Below are positions 35,138-43,867 of a stretch of 64,000 nucleotides of DNA, one piece after another. Source of the DNA: GCA-002282575 sp964519885 (lineage in GTDB: Bacteria; Pseudomonadota; Gammaproteobacteria; Thiomicrospirales; Thiomicrospiraceae); assembly GCA_964519885.1 (NCBI GenBank), contig CAZFLX010000010.1, positions 12,578 to 76,577 of the forward strand, written 5' to 3'. The translations under genes and the position numbers were made by a program. Under the pieces are notes generated by a model that saw only the letters and a program-made list of their open reading frames with translations, was not told the DNA's origin and made no database searches. Each line of letters begins with the position of its first letter. Positions within the stretch are counted from its first letter, which is position 1.

Positions 35138-35968
35138 TTAAATATCGCGCAATAATTCGTTAATGCCCACTTTAGATAAAGTTTTGGCATCGACTTTTTT
35201 CACAATCACAGCGCAGTAAAGACTATAGCTACCATCTTTAGAGGGTAAGTTGCCCGATACCACAACCGAACCCGCGGGTACACGACCATAATGGATTTCA
35301 CCCGTTTCACGATCGTAAATACGCGTTGATTGACCGATGTATACACCCATTGAAATCACCGAACCTTCTTCGACAATCACCCCTTCAACCACTTCTGAGC
35401 GCGCACCGATAAAGCAGTTGTCTTCGATAATCGTAGGTGATGCTTGTAATGGCTCTAACACACCACCGATACCCACACCACCAGATAAATGCACGTTTTT
35501 ACCAATTTGTGCGCAAGAACCAACGGTTGCCCAAGTATCGACCATGGTGCCACTGTCAACATAAGCACCAATGTTGACATAAGAAGGCATTAAAATAGCA
35601 CCCGGTGCAATGTAACTACCACGACGCGCTACCGCAGGTGGTACAACGCGAACGCCCGCTGCTTGGAAGTCAGCTTCTGAATAGTTAGCAAATTTAGTCG
35701 GTACTTTGTCATAAAACTGCATGCTGCCACCGGCTGGCATAACTTTGTTATCTTCCATGCGGAAAGATAATAGCACGGCTTTTTTCAACCATTCGTTTAC
35801 CGTCCATTTACCAACCGATTGACGTTCTGCAACACGCATGGCGCCGGTATCTAACAGGTGTAGCGCTTGTTCAACAGCGGCCTTACTTTCTGCATCGACA
35901 TTTTTAGGGTTAATGTCAGCACGACGTTCAAAAGCGGCTTCAATAATGGACTTGAGTTGTTCGCTCAT
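35138..35968 (-). CDS. dapD: 2,3,4,5-tetrahydropyridine-2,6-dicarboxylate N-succinyltransferase
   Basis: 276 residues, close to the E. coli length of 274. It succinylates tetrahydrodipicolinate in the lysine/meso-diaminopimelate pathway. The C-terminal part shows left-handed beta-helix hexapeptide repeats (GAILMPSYVNIGAYVDSGTM, IEDNCFIGARSEVVEGVIVE). The start has AAGGAAAG upstream. In E. coli it follows glnD directly; here a VOC gene on the opposite strand lies between them. Confidence 0.97.
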   Translation of the reverse strand: MSEQLKSIIEAAFERRADINPKNVDAESKAAVEQALHLLDTGAMRVAERQSVGKWTVNEWLKKAVLLSFRMEDNKVMPAGGSMQFYDKVPTKFANYSEADFQAAGVRVVPPAVARRGSYIAPGAILMPSYVNIGAYVDSGTMVDTWATVGSCAQIGKNVHLSGGVGIGGVLEPLQASPTIIEDNCFIGARSEVVEGVIVEEGSVISMGVYIGQSTRIYDRETGEIHYGRVPAGSVVVSGNLPSKDGSYSLYCAVIVKKVDAKTLSKVGINELLRDI

Positions 35969-36052
35969 GGAAACTTTCCTTGTTTTAAAAAACGAATAGT
36001 GAAGATAATTGCGCTATTATACCGAATAATTGCAGCTAACGGAGGTAGGAGT

Positions 36053-36424
36053 ATGGTTGTGGGGTTGGATCATGTTAGTGTGCTGGTAAGCGATTTGACG
36101 CAAGCCATTAGGTTTTATCATGAATTATTAGGTCTGCCGTTACAGGAAAGGCCTAATTTAGGATTTGATGGCGCTTGGTTGGCAGTAGGAGCAAATCAAT
36201 CGATTCATTTGTTATGCTTGCCCAACCCAGATGCTTTGCGTGTGGCACCTGAGCATGTTGGTCGGGATCGCCATATAGCGCTGGCGGTAACTTCTACACA
36301 AACCATTCGACAGCGATTGGAAGCAGAAAATATTGCCTTTAGCTTGAGTCGTTCGGGACGAGACGCCTTATTTTGTCGTGACCCCGATGGTAATGGCGTG
36401 GAATTGGTTGCTGTTACGCAATAA
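36053..36424 (+). CDS. VOC-superfamily (glyoxalase/fosfomycin-resistance-like) protein
   Basis: 123 residues with one complete pair of beta-alpha-beta-beta-beta units: N-terminal LDHVSVLVSDLTQAIRFYHELLGL and C-terminal FCRDPDGNGVELV. Metal ligands are probably the first H, a middle H in RDRHIALAV and the E of VELV. The chain could be a glyoxalase-like isomerase, thiol transferase or dioxygenase; no choice is possible. A strong GGAGG ribosome site precedes ATG 36053. It interrupts the glnD-dapD neighbourhood on the opposite strand. Confidence 0.88.
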   Translation: MVVGLDHVSVLVSDLTQAIRFYHELLGLPLQERPNLGFDGAWLAVGANQSIHLLCLPNPDALRVAPEHVGRDRHIALAVTSTQTIRQRLEAENIAFSLSRSGRDALFCRDPDGNGVELVAVTQ

Positions 36425-36450
36425 TCAGTGTGTGTCGTCTAATTGGGCTT

Positions 36451-39033
36451 TTAATCAAGAATTCGCTCTAACGACAAAACGAGCTGTTGTGCTTGCTTGT
36501 CATCAAGCTGAGTGCCGCCCAAGGTGCTGACCCTAAACACGTCCTCGGCACGTAACCCAGCCGTGCTAATACGTGCCGAGATCAAATTGATACCCAATTC
36601 ATGAAATACTAGGGCGCATCGGTAAAGTAGACCTGGTCTGTCTCGGCTTATCAGGCTAACTTCACTGTAGGGTGGTTGTGCGCTGACAGTTACTTGTGTT
36701 TTGATGATGAATTGTTGTTGGCGGTGATTTAACTTATGAAAACTCGGCGAGTTGGGAAGTTGATGTTGTTTGAGTGCCGCCAATAAACTCGTCAACCATT
36801 GTTGTTGCTCATCATTTGGCCAGTGGGGCGGTGATAAAAATTTAAGCTCAATCAGTGCTTGCTGGTGATTGCTAGTATAAAGTCTGGCATCGACAACACT
36901 CAATTTAGCTTGGGCAAAGGCTGCAGTTAAAATTAACCATGCACTGGGGTGATCATCTGCGAATATCAGTAAACTCGTGACCCCTTTAACCGGCGAGTTG
37001 TCTAGCGAGGCAAAAGGTAATTGATGATCCGATTCAAGCCAGACTTTGGCGTGTCTAAAAAGATCGTCGGCACTTTGCTGTTGTTGATAATGGGTGTCAG
37101 CTAGGCTTTGCCAAAATTGACTTAAGCGAAGTTGCTCGTTGTGATTGAAATGAGCCAGCGTGGCTTTTTGTTGGTCGTCGTGCTGGGGTTGTTTTTCAAA
37201 GTAATGCTTGGCTCGATGGTAGAGGGTTTTAAGCAGATTGTCTTTCCAACCATTCCAAACGACGGGCGAGGTGGCGCAAATATCGGCCACAGTTAGCAGG
37301 TAAAGATAATTCAATCGCTCCAAGGTGACAATTGACTGACAAAATAGCTCAATGACGGCTGTATCGCTAATGTCTTTTTTTTGCGCGGTGTGTGACATGA
37401 GTAGGTGAGCCTCGACCAGCCAGCTCAGCAGTTGCCCCTCTGTGTCGCTAAGCTGCGCTTGTTGTGCAAATTCACGGGCATCTTCAGCCCCCAGCACAGC
37501 ATGTTCACCGCCACGACCTTTAGCAATGTCATGAAACAAACCAGATAACAATAATATGTCGGGTTGTGCTATCTGTTGCGCTATTTCACAAGCAAGCGGA
37601 TAAGAAGCTAGGGCTTCGGGGGTGCGTCTTAAAAAACCACGCAGGTTGCGTACCACCAAGAGTGTGTGCTCATCGACAGTGTAGGCATGAAACAGATCAA
37701 ACTGCATCAGCCCAGTGATGCGATGAAAAGCCGGTAACAATCTCCCTAACAGTCCTAATGCGTGCATACTACGCAAGCTGCGCGTCACTCCCTGAGGTTG
37801 TACAAGCAAATGGCGAAAGACTTGCCAGGTTTCAGCTTGTTGACAAAAAGCTTCATTGACCAAATGGGCATAGTTTTGAATGATGCGTTGGGTTTGAGCG
37901 CGAATGCCGTCTATGCGGGGATCAGTCAACAGCACAAAGCAGTGTAACAGCTGTATGGGGTTGTGAATAAAAACTTGTTCGCTATTCACGTTAAGCGATT
38001 TGTCGATTAGACAAAAGTGTTCATTAATTGCTTTAATGTTCGGTTTAGGGGAGGCAAATATTTCTTCACGAAAGTGCTGAAGTAATAGCGTGTTTAAACG
38101 TTGGATGGTTTTGGCATTGCGGTAATAATCCTGCATGAAGTTTTCAACCGCTAATTTGCCGTCTAATGCGCTGTAGCCAAGGTGTTCAGCAAGGCGTTTT
38201 TGATATTCAAACAGTAGGCGTTCTTCTTTACGCTGACTGATATGGTGCAATACAAATCGCACACGCCAATGAAAGCGCATGGCTCTTTCTAAGTCGTTAT
38301 ATTCGTTAACGGATAAAAAACCGACACTGACCAGTTGTTGCAAACTGTTGGCATCAAAGTGACGTTTAGCCACCCAGGCAATGGTGTGTATGTCACGCAA
38401 ACCACCAGGACTTTCTTTAATATTGGGTTCTAGTTGGGCGAGAACATCATGCGCTTTATTATGACGTGCAACCTGTTCATCAATTTTGGCCTTAAAAAAT
38501 GCTCGACTGGGCCAAAAATCACGTTTACGCCACAGCTGTCTGAGTTGATCAAAGTCTTCATAATGACCAATTAGCCAGCGCGCTTCAATATAGTTAGTGG
38601 CAGTGGATAAGTCCGACTTGCCCATTTCGTAGCAATCCTTCAGGCTACGAATAGCATGACCTACCTGTAATCCAATGTCCCACAAGTAAGTAATAAAGAT
38701 TTCCAGTTGTTGTTGTTCTATAACAGTGACGCCGTCTTCGGGGATCAAAATCAGAATGTCGATATCCGAAAAAGGGTGCAATTCACCGCGTCCGTAGCCG
38801 CCTACCGCCACTAAACATAAGCGTTGCGTTTGACCAATATGGTGCTTCCAGACACGGCGAAGTAGTTGATCGATAAAGTTAGTGCGTTCACTAATAAGAT
38901 GTTGAATGGGCGCTTTAGTTTCAAAGCGCAACCATTGTTGTTCTTGTAAATTCGTCAGCAGTTGTCTGCCCACACGGATAGATTCTTTACGATTGTGTAA
39001 GGATTGAACCAACAGTGGGGCAGTGGGATTCAT
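36451..39033 (-). CDS. glnD: PII uridylyltransferase/uridylyl-removing enzyme
   Basis: 860 residues. Nucleotidyltransferase domain with GGYGRGELHPFSDIDILIL (about 75-95), an HD domain (LFHDIAKGRGG near residue 499) for the deuridylylating activity, and two C-terminal ACT domains that bind glutamine (about 690-770 and 795-860, EVSLISRDRPGLLYRCA). It modifies PII proteins according to glutamine level, the top of the nitrogen cascade. It follows map after a 64-base gap. Confidence 0.97.
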   Translation of the reverse strand: MNPTAPLLVQSLHNRKESIRVGRQLLTNLQEQQWLRFETKAPIQHLISERTNFIDQLLRRVWKHHIGQTQRLCLVAVGGYGRGELHPFSDIDILILIPEDGVTVIEQQQLEIFITYLWDIGLQVGHAIRSLKDCYEMGKSDLSTATNYIEARWLIGHYEDFDQLRQLWRKRDFWPSRAFFKAKIDEQVARHNKAHDVLAQLEPNIKESPGGLRDIHTIAWVAKRHFDANSLQQLVSVGFLSVNEYNDLERAMRFHWRVRFVLHHISQRKEERLLFEYQKRLAEHLGYSALDGKLAVENFMQDYYRNAKTIQRLNTLLLQHFREEIFASPKPNIKAINEHFCLIDKSLNVNSEQVFIHNPIQLLHCFVLLTDPRIDGIRAQTQRIIQNYAHLVNEAFCQQAETWQVFRHLLVQPQGVTRSLRSMHALGLLGRLLPAFHRITGLMQFDLFHAYTVDEHTLLVVRNLRGFLRRTPEALASYPLACEIAQQIAQPDILLLSGLFHDIAKGRGGEHAVLGAEDAREFAQQAQLSDTEGQLLSWLVEAHLLMSHTAQKKDISDTAVIELFCQSIVTLERLNYLYLLTVADICATSPVVWNGWKDNLLKTLYHRAKHYFEKQPQHDDQQKATLAHFNHNEQLRLSQFWQSLADTHYQQQQSADDLFRHAKVWLESDHQLPFASLDNSPVKGVTSLLIFADDHPSAWLILTAAFAQAKLSVVDARLYTSNHQQALIELKFLSPPHWPNDEQQQWLTSLLAALKQHQLPNSPSFHKLNHRQQQFIIKTQVTVSAQPPYSEVSLISRDRPGLLYRCALVFHELGINLISARISTAGLRAEDVFRVSTLGGTQLDDKQAQQLVLSLERILD

Positions 39034-39097
39034 GAGATACCTCTATAACTTCATCGGTTGAGGGTGAAAGATGAGGGCTTGTCATTCAGTGACGCTT

Positions 39098-39892
39098 TCA
39101 TAGCGGTTTTTCACCTGGGCGTAAGGTTAGGATTTCAACGCCTGTTTCTGTCACGGCAAGGGTGTGTTCCCATTGCGCAGATAGGGTGCGGTCTTTTGTC
39201 ACCACCGTCCAACCATCGGGCAGCACTTTAATGTCTTTTTTGCCCAAATTAATCATCGGTTCAATGGTAAAGGTCATGCCAGGTGCGAGTACCAAGCCTT
39301 CACCTTGACGACCATAGTGCATGACGTGAGGTTCTTCGTGGAAAGCTAAGCCAACACCATGTCCACAATATTCTTCAACCACTGAACAATGGTTACGTTC
39401 AGCATGACGCTGAATGGCATAACCAATATCGCCCAGCGTCACACCTGGTTTTACCAAGTTGATGCCGACCCACAAGCACTCATGGGCAATTTTACAAATT
39501 CGACTGCCACGAATGGTGGGCTTACCCACTTCAAACATCATGCTGGTGTCACCAAAAAAGCCATCTTTAATCACGGTTACATCGATATTAACGATATCGC
39601 CATCTTTGAGCTTTTTATCTCCCGGAATGCCGTGACAGACTTGGTGATTGATGCTGGTGCAAATGGAGCGGGGAAAGCCCTTATAATTTAAACACGCAGG
39701 TACGGCTTGTTGTTGATTGACAATCATGTCATAAGCCAGACGGTCAAGCTCGTCGGTGCTGACACCCGGTTTAATGTATTCGGAGAGCATCACTAACACA
39801 TCAGCGGCCATTTTACCTGCTATGCGCATGCCTTCTATTTGTTGGGCGTTTTTAATAATGACCTTGCTGGCATCGGTGGTTGTATCGCTCAT
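39098..39892 (-). CDS. map: Methionine aminopeptidase, type I
   Basis: 264 residues. It removes the initiator methionine. Visible: CTSINHQVCHGIPGDK, the metal ligands D in GDIVNIDVT and GDTSMMF, the histidine in VEEYCGHGVGLAFHEEPHV, and E in FTIEPMI. Start ATG 39892 has AGGAAG upstream; the frame runs on to 40003 through the rpsB promoter region, but this extension is unlike the family. It is divergent from rpsB, as in E. coli. Confidence 0.96.
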   Translation of the reverse strand: MSDTTTDASKVIIKNAQQIEGMRIAGKMAADVLVMLSEYIKPGVSTDELDRLAYDMIVNQQQAVPACLNYKGFPRSICTSINHQVCHGIPGDKKLKDGDIVNIDVTVIKDGFFGDTSMMFEVGKPTIRGSRICKIAHECLWVGINLVKPGVTLGDIGYAIQRHAERNHCSVVEEYCGHGVGLAFHEEPHVMHYGRQGEGLVLAPGMTFTIEPMINLGKKDIKVLPDGWTVVTKDRTLSAQWEHTLAVTETGVEILTLRPGEKPL

Positions 39893-39918
39893 GCGTGAGA
39901 GGCTTCCTAAAAGAAAAC

Positions 39919-39947
39919 TTGAAAAAACTTTCAAAATAGCGTATAAA
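39919..39947 (+). promoter_or_regulatory. rpsB sigma-70 promoter
   Basis: TTGAAA (39919-39924), a 17-base spacer and TATAAA (39942-39947), followed by the GC-rich discriminator TGCGCTC typical of stringently controlled ribosomal promoters. Transcription should start near 39954, about 120 bases before the rpsB start. Confidence 0.8.
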
Positions 39948-39953
39948 TGCGCT

Positions 39954-40076
39954 CTTGAATTCCCGTTAGGGACTATTTTAACACTCCACATATATTCCGT
40001 CACCGCTTACTGGGTGGCCGCAAGGCTTAGTAAGGTCGGGGAATGTAGAGGCAAAACCCAAGAAAAGGAAAATTTC
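39954..40076 (+). promoter_or_regulatory. Long 5' leader of rpsB (candidate S2 autoregulation region)
   Basis: There is about 120 bases of untranslated leader between the predicted start and the rpsB ATG. It contains G/C-rich pairing segments (CTTACTGGGTGGCCGCAAGG, then a complementary CTTAGTAAG piece) and ends with AAAAGGAAAA before the ATG. In gammaproteobacteria the rpsB leader is known to be a conserved structured region through which S2 represses rpsB-tsf. That this leader does so is inferred from position and length. Confidence 0.5.
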
Positions 40077-40817
40077 ATGGCTAAAGTATCTATGCGCCAA
40101 CTGCTTGAAGCAGGCGTCCATTTCGGTCACCAAACACGTTACTGGAACCCAAAAATGGGTCAGTACATTTTCGGTTCGCGTAACAAAATTCACATTGTAA
40201 ACCTAGAACAAACTCTGCCAATGTTTCACGATGCGTTAAACGCTGTGAGCAAAGTCGCTGCGGCTCGTGGTACAGTGTTGTTTGTGGGTACTAAACGTGC
40301 TGCGCAAGACGTGATTGCAGAAGAAGCAACACGCTGCGGTATGCCTTATGTGAACCACCGTTGGTTAGGCGGTATGTTGACTAACTTTAAAACTGTTAAA
40401 CAATCAATCCGTCGTCTACGTGAACTTGAAAGCAACCTACAAGATGGCACCGCTGAGCGTTTGACTAAGAAAGAAGCGCTAATGCAAGCACGCGAATTAG
40501 AGCGTTTAGAGCGTTCTTTGGGTGGTATTAAAGATATGCGTCAAATGCCTGATGCGATTTTCGTTATCGACACGGGTGTTGAGCACAACGCGATTCTAGA
40601 AGCGAAGAAACTAGGCATCACTGTGATTGGTGTGGTTGATACCAACAACGATCCAGCGTTAGTTGATTACGTTATCCCAGGTAACGATGACGCCGTTCGT
40701 GCCATCAAGCTTTACCTAGAATCTGCAGCAGATGCGATTTTAGAAGCAAAAGCCAGCATCACAACCGGTGCGGCAGCAGAAGACGAGTTTGTTGAAGCGA
40801 CTGCAGAAGCGGCCTGA
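40077..40817 (+). CDS. rpsB: 30S ribosomal protein S2
   Basis: 246 residues starting AKVSMRQLLEAGVHFGHQTR, with YWNPKMGQYIFG and the S2 signature segment NHRWLGGMLTNFKT; HNAILEAKKLGI and PGNDDAVRAIKLY near the end. The ATG at 40077 follows AAGGAAAA. The frame is open upstream to 39756, but that part is promoter and leader. It is the first gene of the long rpsB...dnaE series. Confidence 0.98.
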   Translation: MAKVSMRQLLEAGVHFGHQTRYWNPKMGQYIFGSRNKIHIVNLEQTLPMFHDALNAVSKVAAARGTVLFVGTKRAAQDVIAEEATRCGMPYVNHRWLGGMLTNFKTVKQSIRRLRELESNLQDGTAERLTKKEALMQARELERLERSLGGIKDMRQMPDAIFVIDTGVEHNAILEAKKLGITVIGVVDTNNDPALVDYVIPGNDDAVRAIKLYLESAADAILEAKASITTGAAAEDEFVEATAEAA

Positions 40818-40835
40818 TTCAAGCTCAAGAAAGAA

Positions 40836-40857
40836 GGGGGCTTAAGCCCCTTTTTTT
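40836..40857 (+). terminator. rpsB-tsf intergenic terminator/attenuator
   Basis: The palindrome GGGGCTTAAGCCCC followed by seven T residues, 19 bases after the rpsB stop and about 90 before tsf. It should lower transcription into tsf and downstream genes. Confidence 0.88.
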
Positions 40858-40945
40858 CATAAAAGCGTCATAGACGCAAGCATACAATGAGAATGGCTGG
40901 TTTCAGCGGTTTTCAATCACAATCCACGATGAAGGAATAAAAAAA

Positions 40946-41833
40946 ATGGCAATTACTGCAGGCATGGTAAAAGAGTTACGTGAACGTACTGGCGTAGGCA
41001 TGATGGAATGTAAGGGCGCTTTGACCGAAACAGGCGGCGACATGGAAAAAGCAGTTGACCTACTGCGCGCAAAAGGCATGGCTAAGGCAGACAAAAAAGC
41101 CGGCCGTACGGCAGCAGAAGGTACGATTGCCATCGTCATGAGCAGCGACAAAAAACGCGCCGCGATTGTTGAAGCTAACTGTGAAACTGACTTCGTTGGT
41201 AAGAGTGATGAGTTCAACGAGTTCGCTAACGCAGCAGCTCAAGCGGCGCTTGACAGCAATGCAACAGACATCGACAGCCTGTTAGCGGCTAAAATGGCCG
41301 ATGGTAAAACAGTTGATGAGCGTCGTCGTGAATTGATTGCCAAAATTGGTGAAAACATGAGCATCCGTCGTTTTGAAATCATCGAAACAAGCGGTGCGAT
41401 TGGTACTTACCGTCATGGCGACAAAATCGGTGTCGTTGTTAACCTAGAAGGCGGCGATGAAGCTTTCGGTAAAGACCTAGCCATGCACGTTGCGGCTAGC
41501 CGTCCATTAGCGATTGATGCGTCGGGCGTTGAAGCAGAAACCATCGAGCGTGAGCGTGCGATTGCGCAAGCGAAAGCCGATGAAAGCGGTAAGCCAGCCA
41601 ATATCGTTGAAAAAATGGTTGAAGGCGCTATCCGTAAATTCATGGAAGAAGTGACTTTATTAAGCCAGCCTTTCGTTAAAGATCCTGACACGACTGTGGG
41701 TAACTTGCTGAAGAAAAACAACGTTACCGTGAAGCACTTTGTGCGTTTAGAAGTGGGTGAAGGCATCGTTAAAGAAACCGTTGACTTCGCTGCTGAAGTT
41801 GCGGCTACTGCTGCTGCCATGCAGGGCAAATAA
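40946..41833 (+). CDS. tsf: Elongation factor Ts
   Basis: 295 residues. It is the nucleotide exchange factor for EF-Tu. Family signatures: LRERTGVGMMECKGAL at the N-terminus and VEANCETDFVGKSDEF with the conserved TDFV that contacts EF-Tu. An A-rich stretch with AAGGAA precedes the ATG. Confidence 0.98.
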   Translation: MAITAGMVKELRERTGVGMMECKGALTETGGDMEKAVDLLRAKGMAKADKKAGRTAAEGTIAIVMSSDKKRAAIVEANCETDFVGKSDEFNEFANAAAQAALDSNATDIDSLLAAKMADGKTVDERRRELIAKIGENMSIRRFEIIETSGAIGTYRHGDKIGVVVNLEGGDEAFGKDLAMHVAASRPLAIDASGVEAETIERERAIAQAKADESGKPANIVEKMVEGAIRKFMEEVTLLSQPFVKDPDTTVGNLLKKNNVTVKHFVRLEVGEGIVKETVDFAAEVAATAAAMQGK

Positions 41834-41836
41834 TTC

Positions 41837-42553
41837 ATGTCAGTACCAATCAAACGCATTCTGCTGAAATTTAGCGGAGAAGCGCTGGCTGGTAGTGCAG
41901 GATTTGGCTATGACCCCGAGGTTCTCCTCGGGGTTTGTCGTCAGGTGGCACAGCTAGCACAGCAAGGCACGCAAGTGGCGATTGTTGTTGGTGGTGGTAA
42001 CTTGTTCCGTGGTGCGGCTTCGGTGGGTCAAGGGATTCATCGAGCCACTGCAGATCAAATGGGTATGTTAGCCACCATGATGAATGGTTTGGCCTTGCGT
42101 GATACGCTGAATAGCCTCGGTGTTAACGTCGCTGTCTATTCAGGTCTGGGTGTGGACGGTGCTTTACCGGCTTTTGATGCCTTTGCCGCCCGTCAATCGC
42201 TTCAAGATGGTAAGGTCGTTATTTTACCGGGTGGTACGGGTTCGCCATATTTCACTACCGATACCGCTGCGGCATTACGCGCGGCGGAATTGTCGTGTGA
42301 GTTGGTATTGAAAGCAACCAAAGTCGATGGTATCTACACCGCCGACCCGAAAAAAGACCCCACAGCCACACGTTATGTTCGTCTCACTTATCGTGAAGCT
42401 TTAGAAAAGCAACTGGCGGTAATGGATACGGCAGCTTTTGTGTTGTGTCAAGAACAAGCCATCCCTATTCGAGTATTTGATATGTTTAGCGAAGGTGCTT
42501 TAGCTGCCATTGTTCGTGGCGAAGATGTCGGCACCCTCGTCACCAAGGAGTGA
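41837..42553 (+). CDS. pyrH: UMP kinase
   Basis: 238 residues, amino-acid-kinase fold: KRILLKFSGEAL, VVGGGNLFRGA, GGTGSPYFTTDTAAALRA and the KATKVDGIYTADPKKDP region. It phosphorylates UMP to UDP and is GTP-activated and UTP-inhibited in relatives. It starts three bases after the tsf stop. Confidence 0.98.
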   Translation: MSVPIKRILLKFSGEALAGSAGFGYDPEVLLGVCRQVAQLAQQGTQVAIVVGGGNLFRGAASVGQGIHRATADQMGMLATMMNGLALRDTLNSLGVNVAVYSGLGVDGALPAFDAFAARQSLQDGKVVILPGGTGSPYFTTDTAAALRAAELSCELVLKATKVDGIYTADPKKDPTATRYVRLTYREALEKQLAVMDTAAFVLCQEQAIPIRVFDMFSEGALAAIVRGEDVGTLVTKE

Positions 42554-42560
42554 TAAATCC

Positions 42561-43118
42561 ATGATTAACGATATTAAAAAAGACGCACAAGAACGCATGG
42601 CGAAAGCCATGGATGCTTTAGCGAATCAACTTCAACGTATCCGTACTGGTCGTGCACATCCGAGTATTTTAGATCCGGTTCAAGTGGAATACTACGGTAG
42701 TATGGTTCCGGTGAGTCAGGTTGCGAATATTGGCGTTGAAGACGCACGCACCTTAAAAGTCGCGCCTTGGGAAAAGAACATGTTGCCAGCGATTGAAAAA
42801 GCGATTATTAAAGCTAACCTAGGCTTAAATCCTTCTTCGTCTAATGGCGATATTCGCATTCCATTACCTGCATTAACGGAAGAAACCCGCAAAGAAATGA
42901 TTAAGCAAGCACGAGCCGAAGCAGAGCATGGACGTGTGGCAATGCGTAATATTCGTCGTGACGCCAATCAGCAAGTAGCTAAATTATTGAAAGATAAAGC
43001 TATAGGTGAAGATGATGAACGTCGTGGTAATGATGAGATTCAAAAACTGACCGATAAAGCCATTGCTGATGTGGATGCGGCTTTGGCTGCGAAAGAAAAA
43101 GAGCTGATGCAAGTTTAG
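42561..43118 (+). CDS. frr: Ribosome recycling factor
   Basis: 185 residues, the usual family length: RTGRAHPSILDPVQVEYYG, NIGVEDARTLKVAPWEK, SNGDIRIPLPALTEETRKEM. It splits post-termination ribosomes with EF-G. ATG 42561 has AAGGAG upstream; the frame open to 42510 is inside pyrH. The stop codon overlaps a possible GTG start of uppS. In E. coli dxr follows frr; here it does not. Confidence 0.98.
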   Translation: MINDIKKDAQERMAKAMDALANQLQRIRTGRAHPSILDPVQVEYYGSMVPVSQVANIGVEDARTLKVAPWEKNMLPAIEKAIIKANLGLNPSSSNGDIRIPLPALTEETRKEMIKQARAEAEHGRVAMRNIRRDANQQVAKLLKDKAIGEDDERRGNDEIQKLTDKAIADVDAALAAKEKELMQV

Positions 43119-43126
43119 TGATTGGC

Positions 43127-43867
43127 ATGTCTAGCGACTCCTTGATTATTCCTCAGCATATTGCCATCATTATGGATGGCAATGGACGCTGGGCTAAGTC
43201 GAAAGGCTTGCCTCGTTTTCTCGGTCATGAGCGAGGATTAGCCAGTGTGCGTAAAGTGGTTAAACGTTGTCGTGAACGAGGCGTTCAGGCACTAACGCTG
43301 TTTGCCTTTTCAACCGAAAACTGGCGTCGCCCTGCCGAAGAAGTGACCAAGCTGATGGATATATTCGGCTGGGCATTGGTGCGGGAAGTGGCTAAACTTC
43401 ATGACAATAACGTTCAGTTGCGAGTGATTGGCGAGTTACACCGTTTTTCGAGTGATATTCAGCAAAAAATTATCGATGCTCAAGCGAAAACCTCGACTAA
43501 CGATGGTTTAGTGCTAACCATTGCCGCCAATTATGGTGGTCGTTGGGATATGATTCAAGCGGTTCAGGCTTGGTCTAAAGACCATGCAGAAGTGGATGTC
43601 ATGTCGCTTAACGAGACAGAGCTTGCTCCTTATCTGTGCTTGTCGGATTTGCCGGAGCCTGATTTACTTATTCGTACCGGTGGTGAGCAACGCATCAGTA
43701 ATTTTATGCTCTGGCAATTAGCCTATGCCGAATTTTATTTTACCGATGTGCTCTGGCCGAGTTTTGATGGTGATGCCCTAGACCTAGCCATTCAAGATTT
43801 CAATCGACGACAGCGACGCTTCGGTATGACCGGGGAACAGATTCTTCAAGGAAACTCTCTTGCTTAA
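43127..43867 (+). CDS. uppS: Undecaprenyl-diphosphate synthase
   Basis: About 246 residues. It makes C55 prenyl diphosphate, the carrier for peptidoglycan and LPS sugars, by cis-condensation of isopentenyl diphosphate. IIMDGNGRWAKSKGLPRFLGH holds the catalytic aspartate; SDLPEPDLLIRTGGEQRISNFMLWQLAYAEFYF is typical, with the final W/P motif DVLWP. Start could be ATG 43127 or a GTG at 43118 overlapping the frr stop (TAGTG). The end overlaps cdsA by eight bases. Confidence 0.96.
   Translation: MSSDSLIIPQHIAIIMDGNGRWAKSKGLPRFLGHERGLASVRKVVKRCRERGVQALTLFAFSTENWRRPAEEVTKLMDIFGWALVREVAKLHDNNVQLRVIGELHRFSSDIQQKIIDAQAKTSTNDGLVLTIAANYGGRWDMIQAVQAWSKDHAEVDVMSLNETELAPYLCLSDLPEPDLLIRTGGEQRISNFMLWQLAYAEFYFTDVLWPSFDGDALDLAIQDFNRRQRRFGMTGEQILQGNSLA

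Noticed and set aside
39893..40076. Upstream extension of RpsB (open frame from 39756) and of Map (to 40003)
   Set aside because: Both extensions run through the promoter and leader and do not resemble the families; the internal starts have ribosome sites.
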